From Allorhizobium borbori (GTDB lineage: Bacteria > Pseudomonadota > Alphaproteobacteria > Rhizobiales > Rhizobiaceae): DNA of 64,000 nucleotides. The position numbers and the translations under genes were made by a program. This document shows positions 27,445-37,379 of the stretch, one piece after another. A model generated the notes under the pieces. That model searched no databases, was not told where the DNA came from, and worked only from the letters and a program-made list of their open reading frames with translations. The stretch lies in contig NZ_JACIDU010000012.1 of the NCBI RefSeq assembly GCF_014196535.1, positions 62,001-126,000 on the forward strand, given 5' to 3'. The number at the start of each line of letters is the position of its first letter. Within the stretch, counting starts at the first letter, position 1.

Positions 27445-28262
27445 CCTTCCCCGGCTCCGGGCTTGGCATTGCCTGCGATCCGTGTCGCAATCTCCTGCAG
27501 GATCTCGACATATCGGGCGGCTTCACGGATCGACATGGCCGAGCGGATCCAGATCATGGAAAGGCAGGCAACAGTTGTTTCCTCAATCCGAACCGGCACG
27601 GCAATCGATGATGTATGCGGCCTGAACTCACCCGCCTCGCGGGTAGCATAGCCCTTGGCGCGCGCCTCGACCAGAAGGCTGGCGAGATAGGCGCGATCAA
27701 GGAAAGGCTTATCTTCGGGCAATCCGAGATTCTCGATATGACGCAGGATCAGTTCGCGCTCCTCATCTGCCACGAAGGCAAGGTAGGCCCTGCCGGATGA
27801 GGTGCGCAGGACCGGCAGGCGGTACCCGGTCATCCCGCGATCTATGGAGAGCGGGCTGCGCCCATGTGTCGTTTCCTGAATGACCATCGCAGCATTGTCA
27901 TAGACGCTGAGATCGAGCGGCCAGATGACCTTCCGTGCATACTGTGAAAACAGTGGACCGGCTGCCTGGCACAATAGCGAGGTCGTTGCCGTGCCATCCC
28001 CCAGACTGGCAGCCAAACGCGTTACACGAACACGGTTGTTGGAGGCAGAGAAGACGACATAGCCCTCCTCTTCCAGCGTCTGGAGAAGACGATAGACAGT
28101 CGGGCGCGGAATATCGAGGGCCTTGGCGATTTCGGCAGGGCGCGCCTCACCAGCCATGTTGACATGACGAAGAACGGCAAGCCCGCGGACAAGAGCGCGG
28201 ACACCGCTTTCGCCTGTCCCGGATGGCGGTGAACTGGATATCTGTTTCATGGCGAAAGTCAT
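27441..28262 (-). CDS. IclR family transcriptional regulator
   Basis: About 273 aa. An N-terminal helix-turn-helix (GLAVLRHVNMAGEARPAEIAKALDIPRPTVYRLLQTLEEEGYV) is followed by the IclR GAF-like effector domain (about 95-265; GRSPLSIDRGMTGYRLPVLRTSSGRAYLAF, TREAGEFRPHTSSIAVPV). Longer readings start within the FAH-family gene and were rejected. It lies directly downstream of the aromatic operon on the same strand and is the likely regulator of that operon. Confidence 0.9.
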   Translation of the reverse strand: MTFAMKQISSSPPSGTGESGVRALVRGLAVLRHVNMAGEARPAEIAKALDIPRPTVYRLLQTLEEEGYVVFSASNNRVRVTRLAASLGDGTATTSLLCQAAGPLFSQYARKVIWPLDLSVYDNAAMVIQETTHGRSPLSIDRGMTGYRLPVLRTSSGRAYLAFVADEERELILRHIENLGLPEDKPFLDRAYLASLLVEARAKGYATREAGEFRPHTSSIAVPVRIEETTVACLSMIWIRSAMSIREAARYVEILQEIATRIAGNAKPGAGEG

Positions 28263-28294
28263 GCCATAACCCCGCGGCATGGCAAAGGGGATAG

Positions 28295-28314
28295 GCCCGG
28301 CCGAGAGACCGGGC
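28295..28314 (-). terminator. Weak hairpin between FAH-family gene and iclR-type gene
   Basis: Six-bp stem GCCCGG / CCGGGC with an 8-nt loop in the 61-bp gap. It may attenuate read-through from the catabolic operon into the regulator gene. Weak evidence. Confidence 0.3.
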
Positions 28315-28323
28315 TTCCCAAGC

Positions 28324-29169
28324 TCAGCGTTCGGCAACAACAGGATTGCGCAGGATGCCGATACCGGAGATTTCCACCTCGCAGACATCACCATCCTTCA
28401 TCCAGACCGGCGGCGTGCGGCGCGCACCAACACCGCCCGGCGTGCCGGACACGATCACATCGCCCGGCAGCAGCGGCAGGATCGTCGAGCAGTAAGCTAT
28501 CAGACGCGGGATGGAGGTGATCAGCAGATCCGTTGTGGTATCCTGCATGACGTGACCGTTGAGGCGCGTTACAAGGCGAAGTTTCGTTGGATCAGCGATT
28601 TCGTCCGACGTCACCATCCACGGGCCAAAGGCACCGGTTCCAGCGAAGGTCTTGCCGGGCATGAACTGGGCGGTATGCTTCTGCCAGTCGCGCACCGAAC
28701 CGTCGTTGTAGCAGGCATATCCAGCCACGTAGTCCAGTGCTTTGTCCTCCGAAATCCGGCGCCCCTCCTTGCCGATGATGACAGCCAGTTCGCCTTCGTA
28801 ATCGAACTCGTCGGATTCAAGCGGCTTGACGAGTGGCTCGGCATGTCCAATCTGGCTGCCGGCATAGCGGGCGAACAGAACCGGGTTCGGTGTTACCGTG
28901 CGACCGGTTTCCTCGACGTGCGCATGATAGTTGAGGCCAACACAGATAATCTTGTCAGGATTCGGAATGGTCGGCGCAAATGTGATCGCATCGAGACCGA
29001 AGTCGGAGGCTTCCCCGGCCAGCGCGGCTGCCTTCGATTGAAGGCCGACAGCAAGAAAGTCACGCAGCGTGGCGCACTCGGGAAAGCGACGCGTGAGATC
29101 GACAATCCCGTCATCCTTGACGAGACCGTATCCGGGCTTTCCACCGATGATGAAGGATGCAAGTTTCAT
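28324..29169 (-). CDS. Fumarylacetoacetate hydrolase family protein
   Basis: 281 aa, the usual length for the FAH-family acylpyruvase/2-hydroxyhepta-diene-dioate isomerase group. The metal-binding motif is FDYEGELAVIIGKEGRRI, preceded by CVGLNYHAHVEETGR and followed by GDVIVSGTPGGVGARRTPP. Such enzymes hydrolyse or isomerise ring-fission products. It overlaps the flavin hydroxylase stop by ATGA, so it is the third enzyme of the operon, after hydroxylation and ring cleavage. Confidence 0.9.
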   Translation of the reverse strand: MKLASFIIGGKPGYGLVKDDGIVDLTRRFPECATLRDFLAVGLQSKAAALAGEASDFGLDAITFAPTIPNPDKIICVGLNYHAHVEETGRTVTPNPVLFARYAGSQIGHAEPLVKPLESDEFDYEGELAVIIGKEGRRISEDKALDYVAGYACYNDGSVRDWQKHTAQFMPGKTFAGTGAFGPWMVTSDEIADPTKLRLVTRLNGHVMQDTTTDLLITSIPRLIAYCSTILPLLPGDVIVSGTPGGVGARRTPPVWMKDGDVCEVEISGIGILRNPVVAER

Positions 29170-30692
29170 GCTGAGATCTTCTCCTGTTTGGGCATGGTCG
29201 GGGCTAGGCCGCGTGGGCCGAAAAGGGTGGTCGCGGCCTGAATGATGTTCGGTAAATCGACCGCATCGCGAGCAGTTGTGAGAATGTAGCGGTCGGGCCG
29301 GACAAGAATGGCAACGGCATCGTAAGTATTAAGAAGCGCCTTGCCGTCCGCCAGGTCGTCAGTCGTCAGCACTGTGAGCCCGGCTGGCGCGTCGAATGTG
29401 GCTTTCTGGTCGGCATCGATGATGAGTACAGGCGCATAACCGATGACGTCGTCCATCAGGGCGCCGTTGCCGAGGCGCGGCTGCGGGAACAGCATTCCGG
29501 CGTGTGGACCGGAACCGAGCCCCTCGCCCAGACCAACCGTCAGTGACTTCATCAGGGCAGGCCCGCCCGCTTCAGAGCGCATGGCGGTTGCGAGCGCTTC
29601 CTGGGTGCCACAGGTATTGATGAGGCCGCCGAGGCGAACGGCCGTGCGGATATATTCTGTCACATTCGGACGGCGCTCGCTGGCATAGCTCTCCAGCAGC
29701 GCTTCGCTATCGCCATCCTTGACGGCGAACGCCAGCTTCCAGCCAAGATTGACGGCATCGCGAATGCCGGCGCACATGCCCTGCCCCATGAAGGGTGGCG
29801 TCTGGTGGCATGAATCGCCCGCGAGCAACAAGCGCCCCGAACGCCATTTGTCGGCGATGAGGGAATGGAAGGTGTAGACGGCAGTTCGCTCCAGAAACGC
29901 CTCGTCGGGCGTGATCCAGTCGGCCAGCAGTTCCCAGACCCGCTCGGGCGTGGCAATCGAAATGGAATCCTCGTGCGGCAATACGGTGATTTCCCAACGG
30001 CGACGCATGCCGGGCACCGGCACATAAGTGGCGGGCCGTGCTGGATTGCAGTACTGGATGGAAAAATCGCCGAGTTCAGGCTTAGGCTGCTTGAGGATGA
30101 GATCGATCACCAGCCAACGCTCATGGAAGCCGCAGTCCTCCATGCCGGTTTCGATGTAGCGCCGGACAAGCGAGCGAGCGCCATCACAGCCGACGACATA
30201 GGTAGCTTGAACGCGCTCGACCTTGCCCCGCGCCATGTTCTCGTAACGCAGTTCGACATGCGAGCCCTGATCCTCGATGGCGAAAACCTCGCAGCGGGTG
30301 CGCACATCGACATTCGGGAAACGACCGACCCCGTCCCTCAGAATGCGCTCCAGATCCGGCTGGTGAAAGCGATAGCCAGCTTTCCAGCCCTGTGGCCCGG
30401 CCTCCAGCGGGCGCGGCCAATCGAGCAACAGGTTGCCTCCGGCGTCCACGAACCGCATGCCAGGATGGTACATCGTGGTCGGTTCGACCTCATCGGCAAG
30501 GCCGATGGTCTGGAATACGCGCATGACCTCGGCATCGAAATGCACGGCGCGCGGCAGGTGATAGGCCGCCGCCTCTCGCTCGAGCACCAGCACGCGCAGA
30601 CCGCTTTGGCCGAGCAGATTGGCAAGCGTCGCACCGGTCGGTCCGTAGCCGATAATGGCGACATCCCAGGTGTCGTGGTTTCGGGTCGTCAT
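29166..30692 (-). CDS. FAD-dependent aromatic hydroxylase, MhpA-like
   Basis: 508 aa class A flavoprotein monooxygenase. Motifs: GYGPTGATLANLLGQSG (GXGXXG, residues 15-20), VVGCDGARSLVRR (DG motif) and LLLAGDSCHQTPPFMGQGMCAG (GD motif), with a thioredoxin-like C-terminal extension as in phenol and 3-hydroxyphenylpropionate hydroxylases. AGGGGAAG before the ATG supports this start over longer ones. It should add a hydroxyl next to an existing one, making the catechol or trihydroxy substrate for the neighbouring extradiol dioxygenase. The exact ring acid is unknown. Confidence 0.88.
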   Translation of the reverse strand: MTTRNHDTWDVAIIGYGPTGATLANLLGQSGLRVLVLEREAAAYHLPRAVHFDAEVMRVFQTIGLADEVEPTTMYHPGMRFVDAGGNLLLDWPRPLEAGPQGWKAGYRFHQPDLERILRDGVGRFPNVDVRTRCEVFAIEDQGSHVELRYENMARGKVERVQATYVVGCDGARSLVRRYIETGMEDCGFHERWLVIDLILKQPKPELGDFSIQYCNPARPATYVPVPGMRRRWEITVLPHEDSISIATPERVWELLADWITPDEAFLERTAVYTFHSLIADKWRSGRLLLAGDSCHQTPPFMGQGMCAGIRDAVNLGWKLAFAVKDGDSEALLESYASERRPNVTEYIRTAVRLGGLINTCGTQEALATAMRSEAGGPALMKSLTVGLGEGLGSGPHAGMLFPQPRLGNGALMDDVIGYAPVLIIDADQKATFDAPAGLTVLTTDDLADGKALLNTYDAVAILVRPDRYILTTARDAVDLPNIIQAATTLFGPRGLAPTMPKQEKISA

Positions 30693-30738
30693 GTTACTTC
30701 CCCTGTCTTCACTCATCGCATTTGTCTTTTGTTGCGTG

Positions 30739-31719
30739 TCAGGATGCCTGACGCGCCAATTCGCCATAGAGCCACGGGCAATCTGCCACCGGTGGCGCTC
30801 GGCGCCCGTTGCGGGCGGCCTCCAGCCGCATCTCGCGGAGGCGACGACGGCCGCCCTCTTCTGTGAGATAAAGGCGCTCATGCCCCCAAAAACTCGGTCC
30901 ATCGAAGGTTTCGTGCGGTTCCCAGGTCGCCTGCTCGATGATGCGTCCGCCCCAGCCGTTTTCCACGAAGAAGCCGGAGGGTGAGTTGGCATAGTAGGAG
31001 GTCATGAAGTCGTTGGTATGCCGCCCCAATGTGTAAGCGACGCCGTTGTCGCGCTGCTGGGCGAGATCGAACCCCTGCCCCACATCGTCGAGGTTCTGGA
31101 ACTCGACCATGAAATGATGGAAACCCGCCTTGCCCGAGCCGACCATCGCGAAGGAATGATGTCGGTCGTTGACGTGGAAGAAATAGAGTGGGTAGGGCGT
31201 GAGCCCATAATCCGTGACATGAAAACCCAGAACGTCGCGGTAGAAGGGCAACATTCGCTCGATCGCCGTGACATGCAGCACCGCGTGCCCCATTCCATAG
31301 GGTCCGGTCTTGAACCCGTCGATGGGTCGTCCAGGCACGAACGGGTCTGTCGCCAGCATTGGCTCCGCAAAGAGTTCGATGCGGTTGCCTGCCGGGTCCT
31401 CGAACCAGATCAGCGAGCCGACAAAACGGCGATCGCACAGTTCCCGGCTCCCGGCGCGAACCGGCACGCCTGCCCTTTCCAGGCGAGCGGCAAATACTTC
31501 AAGGTCCGCGCGCCTCTCCACCTGCCAGCCCATAAAAGCAAGCGTGTCGCCCGGCTCGTTGGAAACCAGAAGTCGCTGCGCCTGATCGTCCATGCGGAAG
31601 GCAAGCGCGGTGCTGCCCCGATCGATCTTCTGCATCCCAAGAAGACCACCGGCAAAGTCCGCCCATTCATCCAGACGGTCAGAACGGATACCAAGATAGC
31701 CGAGCGCGATAATCGCCAT
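30739..31719 (-). CDS. Extradiol ring-cleavage dioxygenase (BphC-like, VOC superfamily)
   Basis: 326 aa with two VOC domains, the size of class I extradiol dioxygenases. Fe(II) ligands are predicted as His145 (GHAVLHV), His201 or His202 (FHHFMVEF) and Glu262 (GGRIIEQ), all in the C-terminal domain as in BphC. AAAGAGG precedes the ATG. It cleaves the diol made by the flavin hydroxylase; the product would go to the FAH-family enzyme. Confidence 0.88.
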   Translation of the reverse strand: MAIIALGYLGIRSDRLDEWADFAGGLLGMQKIDRGSTALAFRMDDQAQRLLVSNEPGDTLAFMGWQVERRADLEVFAARLERAGVPVRAGSRELCDRRFVGSLIWFEDPAGNRIELFAEPMLATDPFVPGRPIDGFKTGPYGMGHAVLHVTAIERMLPFYRDVLGFHVTDYGLTPYPLYFFHVNDRHHSFAMVGSGKAGFHHFMVEFQNLDDVGQGFDLAQQRDNGVAYTLGRHTNDFMTSYYANSPSGFFVENGWGGRIIEQATWEPHETFDGPSFWGHERLYLTEEGGRRRLREMRLEAARNGRRAPPVADCPWLYGELARQAS

Positions 31720-31782
31720 TGTGTAACCTCTTTCGCGTTGGAGGAAGCCGTGCCGAAAGGCACTTGTCCGCCTGATGAACAA

Positions 31783-31811
31783 GGTTCCGGACCACCGAAT
31801 GACCCGGAACC
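31783..31811 (-). terminator. Hairpin after dctP-like gene
   Basis: Perfect 8-bp stem GGTTCCGG / CCGGAACC with a 13-nt loop, in the 98-bp gap between the TRAP binding-protein gene and the dioxygenase gene. It probably stabilises the upstream mRNA within the operon or partly terminates it. Confidence 0.45.
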
Positions 31812-31817
31812 ATCCGG

Positions 31818-32822
31818 TCAGTTGATGTTGAGCGCCTTGGCACGTTCAATCGCCTTGCGGGCGGCATCGGCCTTATCGCCAAGGCCCGAAACCCAGGTGT
31901 CAGGCGCCTTGGCGAGAGCAGCTTCCCAGGCCTGCTGTTCGGCAGGTGTCAGATCGATGACCTCAACCTTCGGGTTCGCGCGCATTTCGGCCTGAACGGC
32001 CGCGTCGTATTCCTCGATCACGCCAGCGATCCACTCGGCAGCCGGACGACCCGAAAATTCGTCGATCGCCTTGCGATCGGATTCCGGCAGAGCCTCATAG
32101 GTCTTACGGTTCATGAGGATCGCCATCGGGCTCGCCGTGATACGGGTCAAGGTGAGTTTCGGCGCGACTTCGTAGAGCCGGAAGGTCTTGTAGGCGTCAG
32201 ATGCCCAGACTGCGCCGCCAACAACACCACGCTCGAGGTTTTCATAAACCTGCGGCGCGGGGATAGAGACACCCGTTCCACCCAGCATTGAAGTCATGGT
32301 CGAGATAAAAGGCGACGGCGTGCGCACCTTCATACCGTTCAAAACATCCGGTGAACGAGCACCCTCATCCTTCGTGAAGATACGGTAAGGCGCGGTGGAG
32401 AATAGCGCGATCACCTTGTAATCCTTGTATTCCGTGGCGAGCGCTCCCTCCTCGTAAAGTGTCGTCATCACATTCGCACCCGTCTTGGCATTCGGAGCGA
32501 TGCCCGGCAGTTCGACGATCGAAGAAAGCGGGAAGATGCCCGGCGTGTAGTTCGGCACCACGAGGGCCACATCCGCCACACCCTTGGCGACCAGTTCAGC
32601 CTGGGCAGGTGCACCACCGAGAATGGAGCCGGGATAAAGCTTGAAACGGCTGGCTTCAGAAAGCTGCCCATTCATCTTTTCGATCCACGGCTGCAGGACC
32701 TTCGACGAATAGAAGCCAACCGGTGGCTCGAAGGATGAGACGCGCATTTCGCGGGCTTCGGCCACGGCTACGGCCATCCCGGAAAGGACAAGTGAAATGG
32801 TAAGCTGGCGGATCAGTTTCAT
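31818..32822 (-). CDS. TRAP transporter substrate-binding protein (DctP family)
   Basis: 334 aa periplasmic receptor with a signal peptide (residues 1-23, ...VAEA). The DctP pattern is visible: FEPPVGFYSSKVLQPWIEKM, RFKLYPGSILGG, LNGMKVRTPSPF and an Arg in the ligand pocket region. AAGGGAGGA precedes the ATG. It is followed on the same transcript by ring-cleavage enzymes, so an aromatic carboxylate is the probable ligand. Confidence 0.92.
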   Translation of the reverse strand: MKLIRQLTISLVLSGMAVAVAEAREMRVSSFEPPVGFYSSKVLQPWIEKMNGQLSEASRFKLYPGSILGGAPAQAELVAKGVADVALVVPNYTPGIFPLSSIVELPGIAPNAKTGANVMTTLYEEGALATEYKDYKVIALFSTAPYRIFTKDEGARSPDVLNGMKVRTPSPFISTMTSMLGGTGVSIPAPQVYENLERGVVGGAVWASDAYKTFRLYEVAPKLTLTRITASPMAILMNRKTYEALPESDRKAIDEFSGRPAAEWIAGVIEEYDAAVQAEMRANPKVEVIDLTPAEQQAWEAALAKAPDTWVSGLGDKADAARKAIERAKALNIN

Positions 32823-32841
32823 GTTTTCCTCCCTTGAAAAC

Positions 32842-34167
32842 TCAAAACGTGTTGTGGGGTAGCCAGACCACGATGGCTGGCAGGGCGATGATGATGAAAA
32901 TGCGGATGAGGTCGGCGAGTACGAAAGGCAGGACGCCGCGCCACAACTCAATCATCCGGATGCTGGGATGGGTTGCCTTGAGCACGAAGAGGTTCATGCC
33001 GACCGGAGGCGTGATAAGACCAATTTCCACGACCATCACCGCATAGATGCCGAACCAGATCGGATCGATGCCGGCAGCCTGCACCACAGGCAGAAACAAT
33101 GGTACGGTCAGAAGCAGCATCGCAAGCGAATCCATCAGCGTACCGAGCACCAGATAGATCGCCGTCATCGTCAGGATCACGAGCAACGGGTTTTCCAACA
33201 TCGGCCCGAACATCGCTGTGAAGGTGAAGGGCAGGCCGGAAAGTGTCAGGAAGTAATTGAAAAGATTGGCGGCAATCAGCACGAGGTAGATGGCGCCGCA
33301 GGTCAGCGAGGTTTCGATGGCTGCGGACAAGAAGCCCTTCATGCTCAACCGCCGCGAAGCGATTCCGTAGACCAGCACAAGCGCAACACCGATTGCAGCT
33401 GTTTCGTTGGCCGTGAAGACGCCAAGATAAAGGCCGCCCATGATGACCGCGAAAACGACAACCGGTGGCAACAGATCGGCAAGCGCGCGGCGGTATTGCG
33501 CCCGGGTGGACCTTGCCTGGTGAGGTGCCTTGGTAATGCCAAGCGCCAGTGGAATGTAGACTGCAAGGCAGTAAAGACTGATCGCCAGAACAATAGGCCC
33601 GAGCGTCGCCAGCAAGAGGTTCTTGATCGACTCTCCGGATAGGAAGGCATAGATCACAAGAATAGTGGAAGGCGGAATGAGGATGCCAAGCGTACCGCCC
33701 GAGGCCACGGTACCGGCTGCCAGGCTCCGTGAGTAGCCGGCGTTTTCCATTTCCGGCAGAGCGATGCGCCCCATCGTCGCTGTCGTCGCTAACGACGATC
33801 CGGAAATCATCCCGAAGCCCGCAGAAGCACCGATCGTCGCCAGAGCGAGGCCGCCCTTTCGATGGCCGAGCATGGTGCGCATAGCGCCATAAAGGCGGGA
33901 CGAGAGACCTGAATGCGAGGCGAGATTACCCATTAGCACGAAAAGTGGCAGGACCGACATCGTGTAGTTGGTCAGTGAATCCCACGTTGTGGTCGCGCCG
34001 ATTGAAATCGTGCCATCGACCCCAAGCACGGCCCAGCAACCTGCAAGCGCGACCAATCCCATCGCCACTGCAACCGGTACTTCAAGGAAAATCAGAGCGA
34101 TAGTCAAAAGGAACCCGACACCGCCGAACAGCAGTGCGTTTCCTGTCAGCCAGGAAAGATCAGTCAT
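32842..34167 (-). CDS. TRAP transporter large permease (DctM family)
   Basis: 441 aa, about twelve membrane spans, with the family's conserved segments (ALIFLEVPVAVAMGLVALAGCW, SGSSLATTATMGRIALPEMENAGYSRSLAAGTVASGGTLGILIPPS, LVLGTLMDSLAMLLLTVPLFLPV, GLITPPVGMNLFVLK abbreviated here). It is the Na+-driven channel subunit. Start chosen one base after the small subunit's stop. Confidence 0.92.
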   Translation of the reverse strand: MTDLSWLTGNALLFGGVGFLLTIALIFLEVPVAVAMGLVALAGCWAVLGVDGTISIGATTTWDSLTNYTMSVLPLFVLMGNLASHSGLSSRLYGAMRTMLGHRKGGLALATIGASAGFGMISGSSLATTATMGRIALPEMENAGYSRSLAAGTVASGGTLGILIPPSTILVIYAFLSGESIKNLLLATLGPIVLAISLYCLAVYIPLALGITKAPHQARSTRAQYRRALADLLPPVVVFAVIMGGLYLGVFTANETAAIGVALVLVYGIASRRLSMKGFLSAAIETSLTCGAIYLVLIAANLFNYFLTLSGLPFTFTAMFGPMLENPLLVILTMTAIYLVLGTLMDSLAMLLLTVPLFLPVVQAAGIDPIWFGIYAVMVVEIGLITPPVGMNLFVLKATHPSIRMIELWRGVLPFVLADLIRIFIIIALPAIVVWLPHNTF

Positions 34168-34168
34168 T

Positions 34169-34723
34169 TCAGTTATCCAGAACCTTTGAGGTGTCGCCTG
34201 AGGAAAAGAGCGCACGAAGAGCCGCAACGACTCCCACGCCACTGACGGCGGTAATGACGCCCAGAAGCATCCACATGGTCAGTTGCAGATCGGACGTTGT
34301 TTCGGGACTACCGATCTTTTCTCGCAGATTGACGACGAGAATCGCGAACATCAGGACCGCAAACATCAAAGAGCAAAATGCTCCGAACAGTCCGAGCGGC
34401 TTGGCAAACAGACCCGGTGCAATCTCCGAGAGCAGTTTTGCCGTTACGTGCCCACGATAAAGATAGCAGGCCGGGATTGACAAAAGTGCTCCAAGCCCGA
34501 CGGTCAGCGCCGTCGTTTCTATGGCACCGGGAAGATTGCGGCCAAGCAATGCCCGAAGCGCCACATCCATCACCGTGACACCCGTTCCGGCGAGAAAGCA
34601 GAATGTCGCAATCAACAGAACGCCGTTGCCGACACGCGCACCGATTCCCGTTGCATTTATGTCTGGTACATCGCCGGAATGCACCAGTTCCTCCAGTTCC
34701 TTGACCCCTTGGCTCGCTCCCAT
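34169..34723 (-). CDS. TRAP transporter small permease (DctQ family)
   Basis: 184 aa with four predicted membrane spans, as expected for DctQ. GGGGAGGAG before the ATG supports this start; an in-frame start 11 codons earlier lacks such a site. It heads the minus-strand operon dctQ-dctM-dctP-dioxygenase-hydroxylase-FAH. Confidence 0.88.
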   Translation of the reverse strand: MGASQGVKELEELVHSGDVPDINATGIGARVGNGVLLIATFCFLAGTGVTVMDVALRALLGRNLPGAIETTALTVGLGALLSIPACYLYRGHVTAKLLSEIAPGLFAKPLGLFGAFCSLMFAVLMFAILVVNLREKIGSPETTSDLQLTMWMLLGVITAVSGVGVVAALRALFSSGDTSKVLDN

Positions 34724-34741
34724 AACTCCTCCCCGAGTACG

Positions 34742-34757
34742 TTTGCCGCTTGGCAAA
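34742..34757. promoter_or_regulatory. Palindrome before the TRAP/aromatic operon
   Basis: TTTGCC-GCTT-GGCAAA is a perfect dyad about 19 bp upstream of the dctQ-like start. Its length and position fit an IclR-type operator; binding is inferred. Confidence 0.4.
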
Positions 34758-34929
34758 TGTCATACACGATTATCCAAGTCTGGAAGGCGCGATCGGGGGA
34801 ATGTCCACCTGGTGGACAGGAAATTGCACCACAGCCTCCCGGCTGTGTGATGTCCGATCAATTCACGCAACTGCCAATCCGGCGTGATGTGAAAAGACGC
34901 AGGCTGAGCGAGAGCGGAAAACGAAGCTG

Positions 34930-36387
34930 TTATCGCGCCAGTCTGAGCAAGGCATCGAGATCGAGATGCGTTTCCATATGGGCGGCCAGCCGGTCGAGAA
35001 CGTGTTCGACACCGGCTTCGTAATCGAAACCGGAAGCGGTTCCACCCAGACGGGAAAGCCATGCGGCGCGCTGGGCGTCATCGGCAAAAAGCCCGTGCAG
35101 ATAGGTGCCGGTCACGCGGCCGTCGACTGAACGGGCTCCCTCCGGGACGCCGTTGATCGTCGCAAAGGGGCGATCACAATCGACCCCATCAGTGACGCCC
35201 ATATGCATTTCATAGCCCTTGAGCGAAACGCCATCGAAGCTTTCGCCAAACACCTCTTCCAGCCGCTTTTCGCCTGATAGCACTGTGGAAACATCGAGGA
35301 GACCGAGCCCCTCCACCGCACCCGCCGCCCCTTCTATCCCCGCGGGGTCGGCAAGGCTTTTACCAAGCATCTGGTAGCCGCCGCAAAGCCCCAGAACGTG
35401 CCCGCCTCGCCGCAGATGCGCTCGAATATCCACATCAAAACCAGCCGCCTTGAGCACGGAAAGATCGCTGATCGTCGCCTTGGAGCCCACCAGAAGCACA
35501 AGCCCGCAATCGCCCGGGATGACTTCGCCCGGACGCACACGGATAAGTTCCACATCCGGTTCGGCAGCCAGCGGATCGAGATCGTCGAAATTGGAAATAT
35601 GCGGCAAAACAGGAACCGCAATGCGCAATCGCGCGCCGGGCCTTGCCTCGGCGGGGCCGGCAAGCCCCAGCGCATCCTCCGCAGGCAGGCGAACCGCATC
35701 CGCAAAATGCGGCAGGAGGCCAATGGCCCGCCATCCGGTCGCCTCCGCGATCATCTTCATGCCGTTGTCGAAGAGGCTCGGATCGCCCCGGAAACGGTTG
35801 ACGATGAAGGCTTTGATCAGCGCCGCGTCTTCGGGATCGACCACCGTCTTCGTGCCGACGAGGCTTGCAATAACGCCGCCGCGCTCAATGTCGCCGATCA
35901 CCACCACCGGCACATCGGCGGCGCGGGCAAAGCCCATATTGGCAATGTCATTGTGACGCAGGTTGATTTCCGAGGCGCTGCCGGCTCCCTCGACCAGCAC
36001 CAGATCGGCCTGTTCTTTCAGGATGGAAAAGCTTTCCAGCACACGCGGCAGAAGCCGGGCCCGATAGCGCTGGTATGCGGCGGCCTCAGCCCGTCCCTCA
36101 ACCTTGCCCTGCACCACCACCTGCGCACCGACATCGCTTTGCGGTTTCAGAAGCACCGGGTTCATGTGCACCGAAAGGGGCGCGCGGGCAGCTCGCGCCT
36201 GAAGCGCCTGCGCCCGGCCGATCTCGCCGCCTTCGATAGTTACGGCAGCGTTGTTCGACATGTTCTGCGGCTTGAAGGGCAGAACTTTCAGGCCCCTTAG
36301 CGTAAAGGCCCGCGCCAGCCCAGCCACCAGAAGCGACTTGCCGACATCCGAACCGGTCCCCTGAAACATCAGGCTTTTCGCCGTCAT
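34930..36387 (-). CDS. cobQ: Cobyric acid synthase
   Basis: 485 aa. It amidates four side chains of adenosylcobyrinate a,c-diamide using glutamine and ATP. The N-terminal P-loop-like motif is [11 protein letters not shown]; the C-terminal class I glutamine amidotransferase domain has its nucleophile Cys in [12 protein letters not shown] (about residue 334) and the His in GTYLHGLF. It starts two bases after cobO and shares its riboswitch-led transcript. Confidence 0.96.
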   Translation of the reverse strand: MTAKSLMFQGTGSDVGKSLLVAGLARAFTLRGLKVLPFKPQNMSNNAAVTIEGGEIGRAQALQARAARAPLSVHMNPVLLKPQSDVGAQVVVQGKVEGRAEAAAYQRYRARLLPRVLESFSILKEQADLVLVEGAGSASEINLRHNDIANMGFARAADVPVVVIGDIERGGVIASLVGTKTVVDPEDAALIKAFIVNRFRGDPSLFDNGMKMIAEATGWRAIGLLPHFADAVRLPAEDALGLAGPAEARPGARLRIAVPVLPHISNFDDLDPLAAEPDVELIRVRPGEVIPGDCGLVLLVGSKATISDLSVLKAAGFDVDIRAHLRRGGHVLGLCGGYQMLGKSLADPAGIEGAAGAVEGLGLLDVSTVLSGEKRLEEVFGESFDGVSLKGYEMHMGVTDGVDCDRPFATINGVPEGARSVDGRVTGTYLHGLFADDAQRAAWLSRLGGTASGFDYEAGVEHVLDRLAAHMETHLDLDALLRLAR

Positions 36388-36389
36388 GA

Positions 36390-37013
36390 TCAGAACTCGA
36401 CGCCGGCCTGCGCCTTGACGCCCGCCTTGAAGTGATGCTTTTCAAGACCCATTTCCGTGACCAGATCGGCAGCCTCGATCAGGCGCGGCTTGGCATTGCG
36501 ACCGGTAACGACAACATGGAGGTCTTCCCGCCGGTTCTCAAGCGTTTCGACCACCCTATCGAGCGGCAGATAGTCATAGCGAAGGGCGATGTTCAGTTCA
36601 TCCAGAATGACGAGGGAGATGGTCGGATCGGCCATCATTTCGACGGCGGCGTTCCACGCGGCCTGCGCTGCGGCGATATCGCGGGCCAAGTCCTGAACAT
36701 CCCAGGTGAACCCTTCGCCCATGGTTTTCCACGTTACCCGATCTGGAAACGCCTGCATCAGGGCGGCCTGTTCGCCCGTTGACCAGGCGCCCTTGATGAA
36801 TTGCACGACGCCGACACGCCTGCCATGGCCCAGCATGCGCAGGGCCAGCCCGAAAGCGGCGGTGGATTTGCCCTTGCCCGGCCCGGTATGGACCATGAGA
36901 AGCCCCTTCTCGATGGTCTTTTGAGCAACTTCCGCGTCCTGCACGGCCTTACGGGCAATCATCTTCCTGCGGTGGCTGACCGCACGAGCCTCATCGAGAT
37001 CAGGCACGCTCAT
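36390..37013 (-). CDS. cobO: Cob(I)yrinic acid a,c-diamide adenosyltransferase
   Basis: 207 aa CobA/CobO-type adenosyltransferase. P-loop [16 protein letters not shown] lies near residue 45, and [17 protein letters not shown] and [21 protein letters not shown] are family motifs. It attaches the upper adenosyl ligand before CobQ acts. An ATG three codons inside a possible GTG start was chosen. First gene after the minus-strand cobalamin riboswitch. Confidence 0.95.
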   Translation of the reverse strand: MSVPDLDEARAVSHRRKMIARKAVQDAEVAQKTIEKGLLMVHTGPGKGKSTAAFGLALRMLGHGRRVGVVQFIKGAWSTGEQAALMQAFPDRVTWKTMGEGFTWDVQDLARDIAAAQAAWNAAVEMMADPTISLVILDELNIALRYDYLPLDRVVETLENRREDLHVVVTGRNAKPRLIEAADLVTEMGLEKHHFKAGVKAQAGVEF

Positions 37014-37127
37014 GGCTGCCACCCGGCCGAATCGAGATGTCGAAAGCAGGCCGCAATCGCGGCACGAAATTGGGTCATGGCTCTTGCCCCTTGCCCTCCA
37101 CCCGAGGGCTTTTGTGGTTCATCCTGC

Positions 37128-37290
37128 ACCGGCAGGTCTCCTGGCTTGCGGATCAGGCACGAAAGGCCGCCTTCCCGGTTTCCCAGTGGCAACAAGGCCT
37201 TTCGCTCTCCGTTCACAGTTGCGGGGGCAGCCGCGGTTGAGGGTATAAAACCCTTCCGCGTTCCCATTTCAGTCCTTTCGGACACCGGTG
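37128..37290 (-). promoter_or_regulatory. Cobalamin riboswitch upstream of cobO-cobQ
   Basis: Read on the complement, the element has the B12 box AAGCCAGGAGACCTGCC (37131-37147), the GCCACTGGGAAACCGGGAAG core (37171-37190), the CCGCGGCTGCCCCCGCAACTG segment abbreviated as CTGCCCCCGCAACTG (about 37215-37230) and a 5' part near CCGAAAGGACTG. All cobalamin riboswitch core blocks are in the right order. About 115 nt separate it from cobO. Binding of adenosylcobalamin should lower cobO-cobQ expression. Confidence 0.93.
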
Positions 37291-37379
37291 ATGGCGCGAC
37301 TATATAAGGTTTGCCGCGCCGCGCAATGTCGATATCGCACCGATTGACAGACGAGTTCAAGGCTTCTAGTTGAGGGTAT

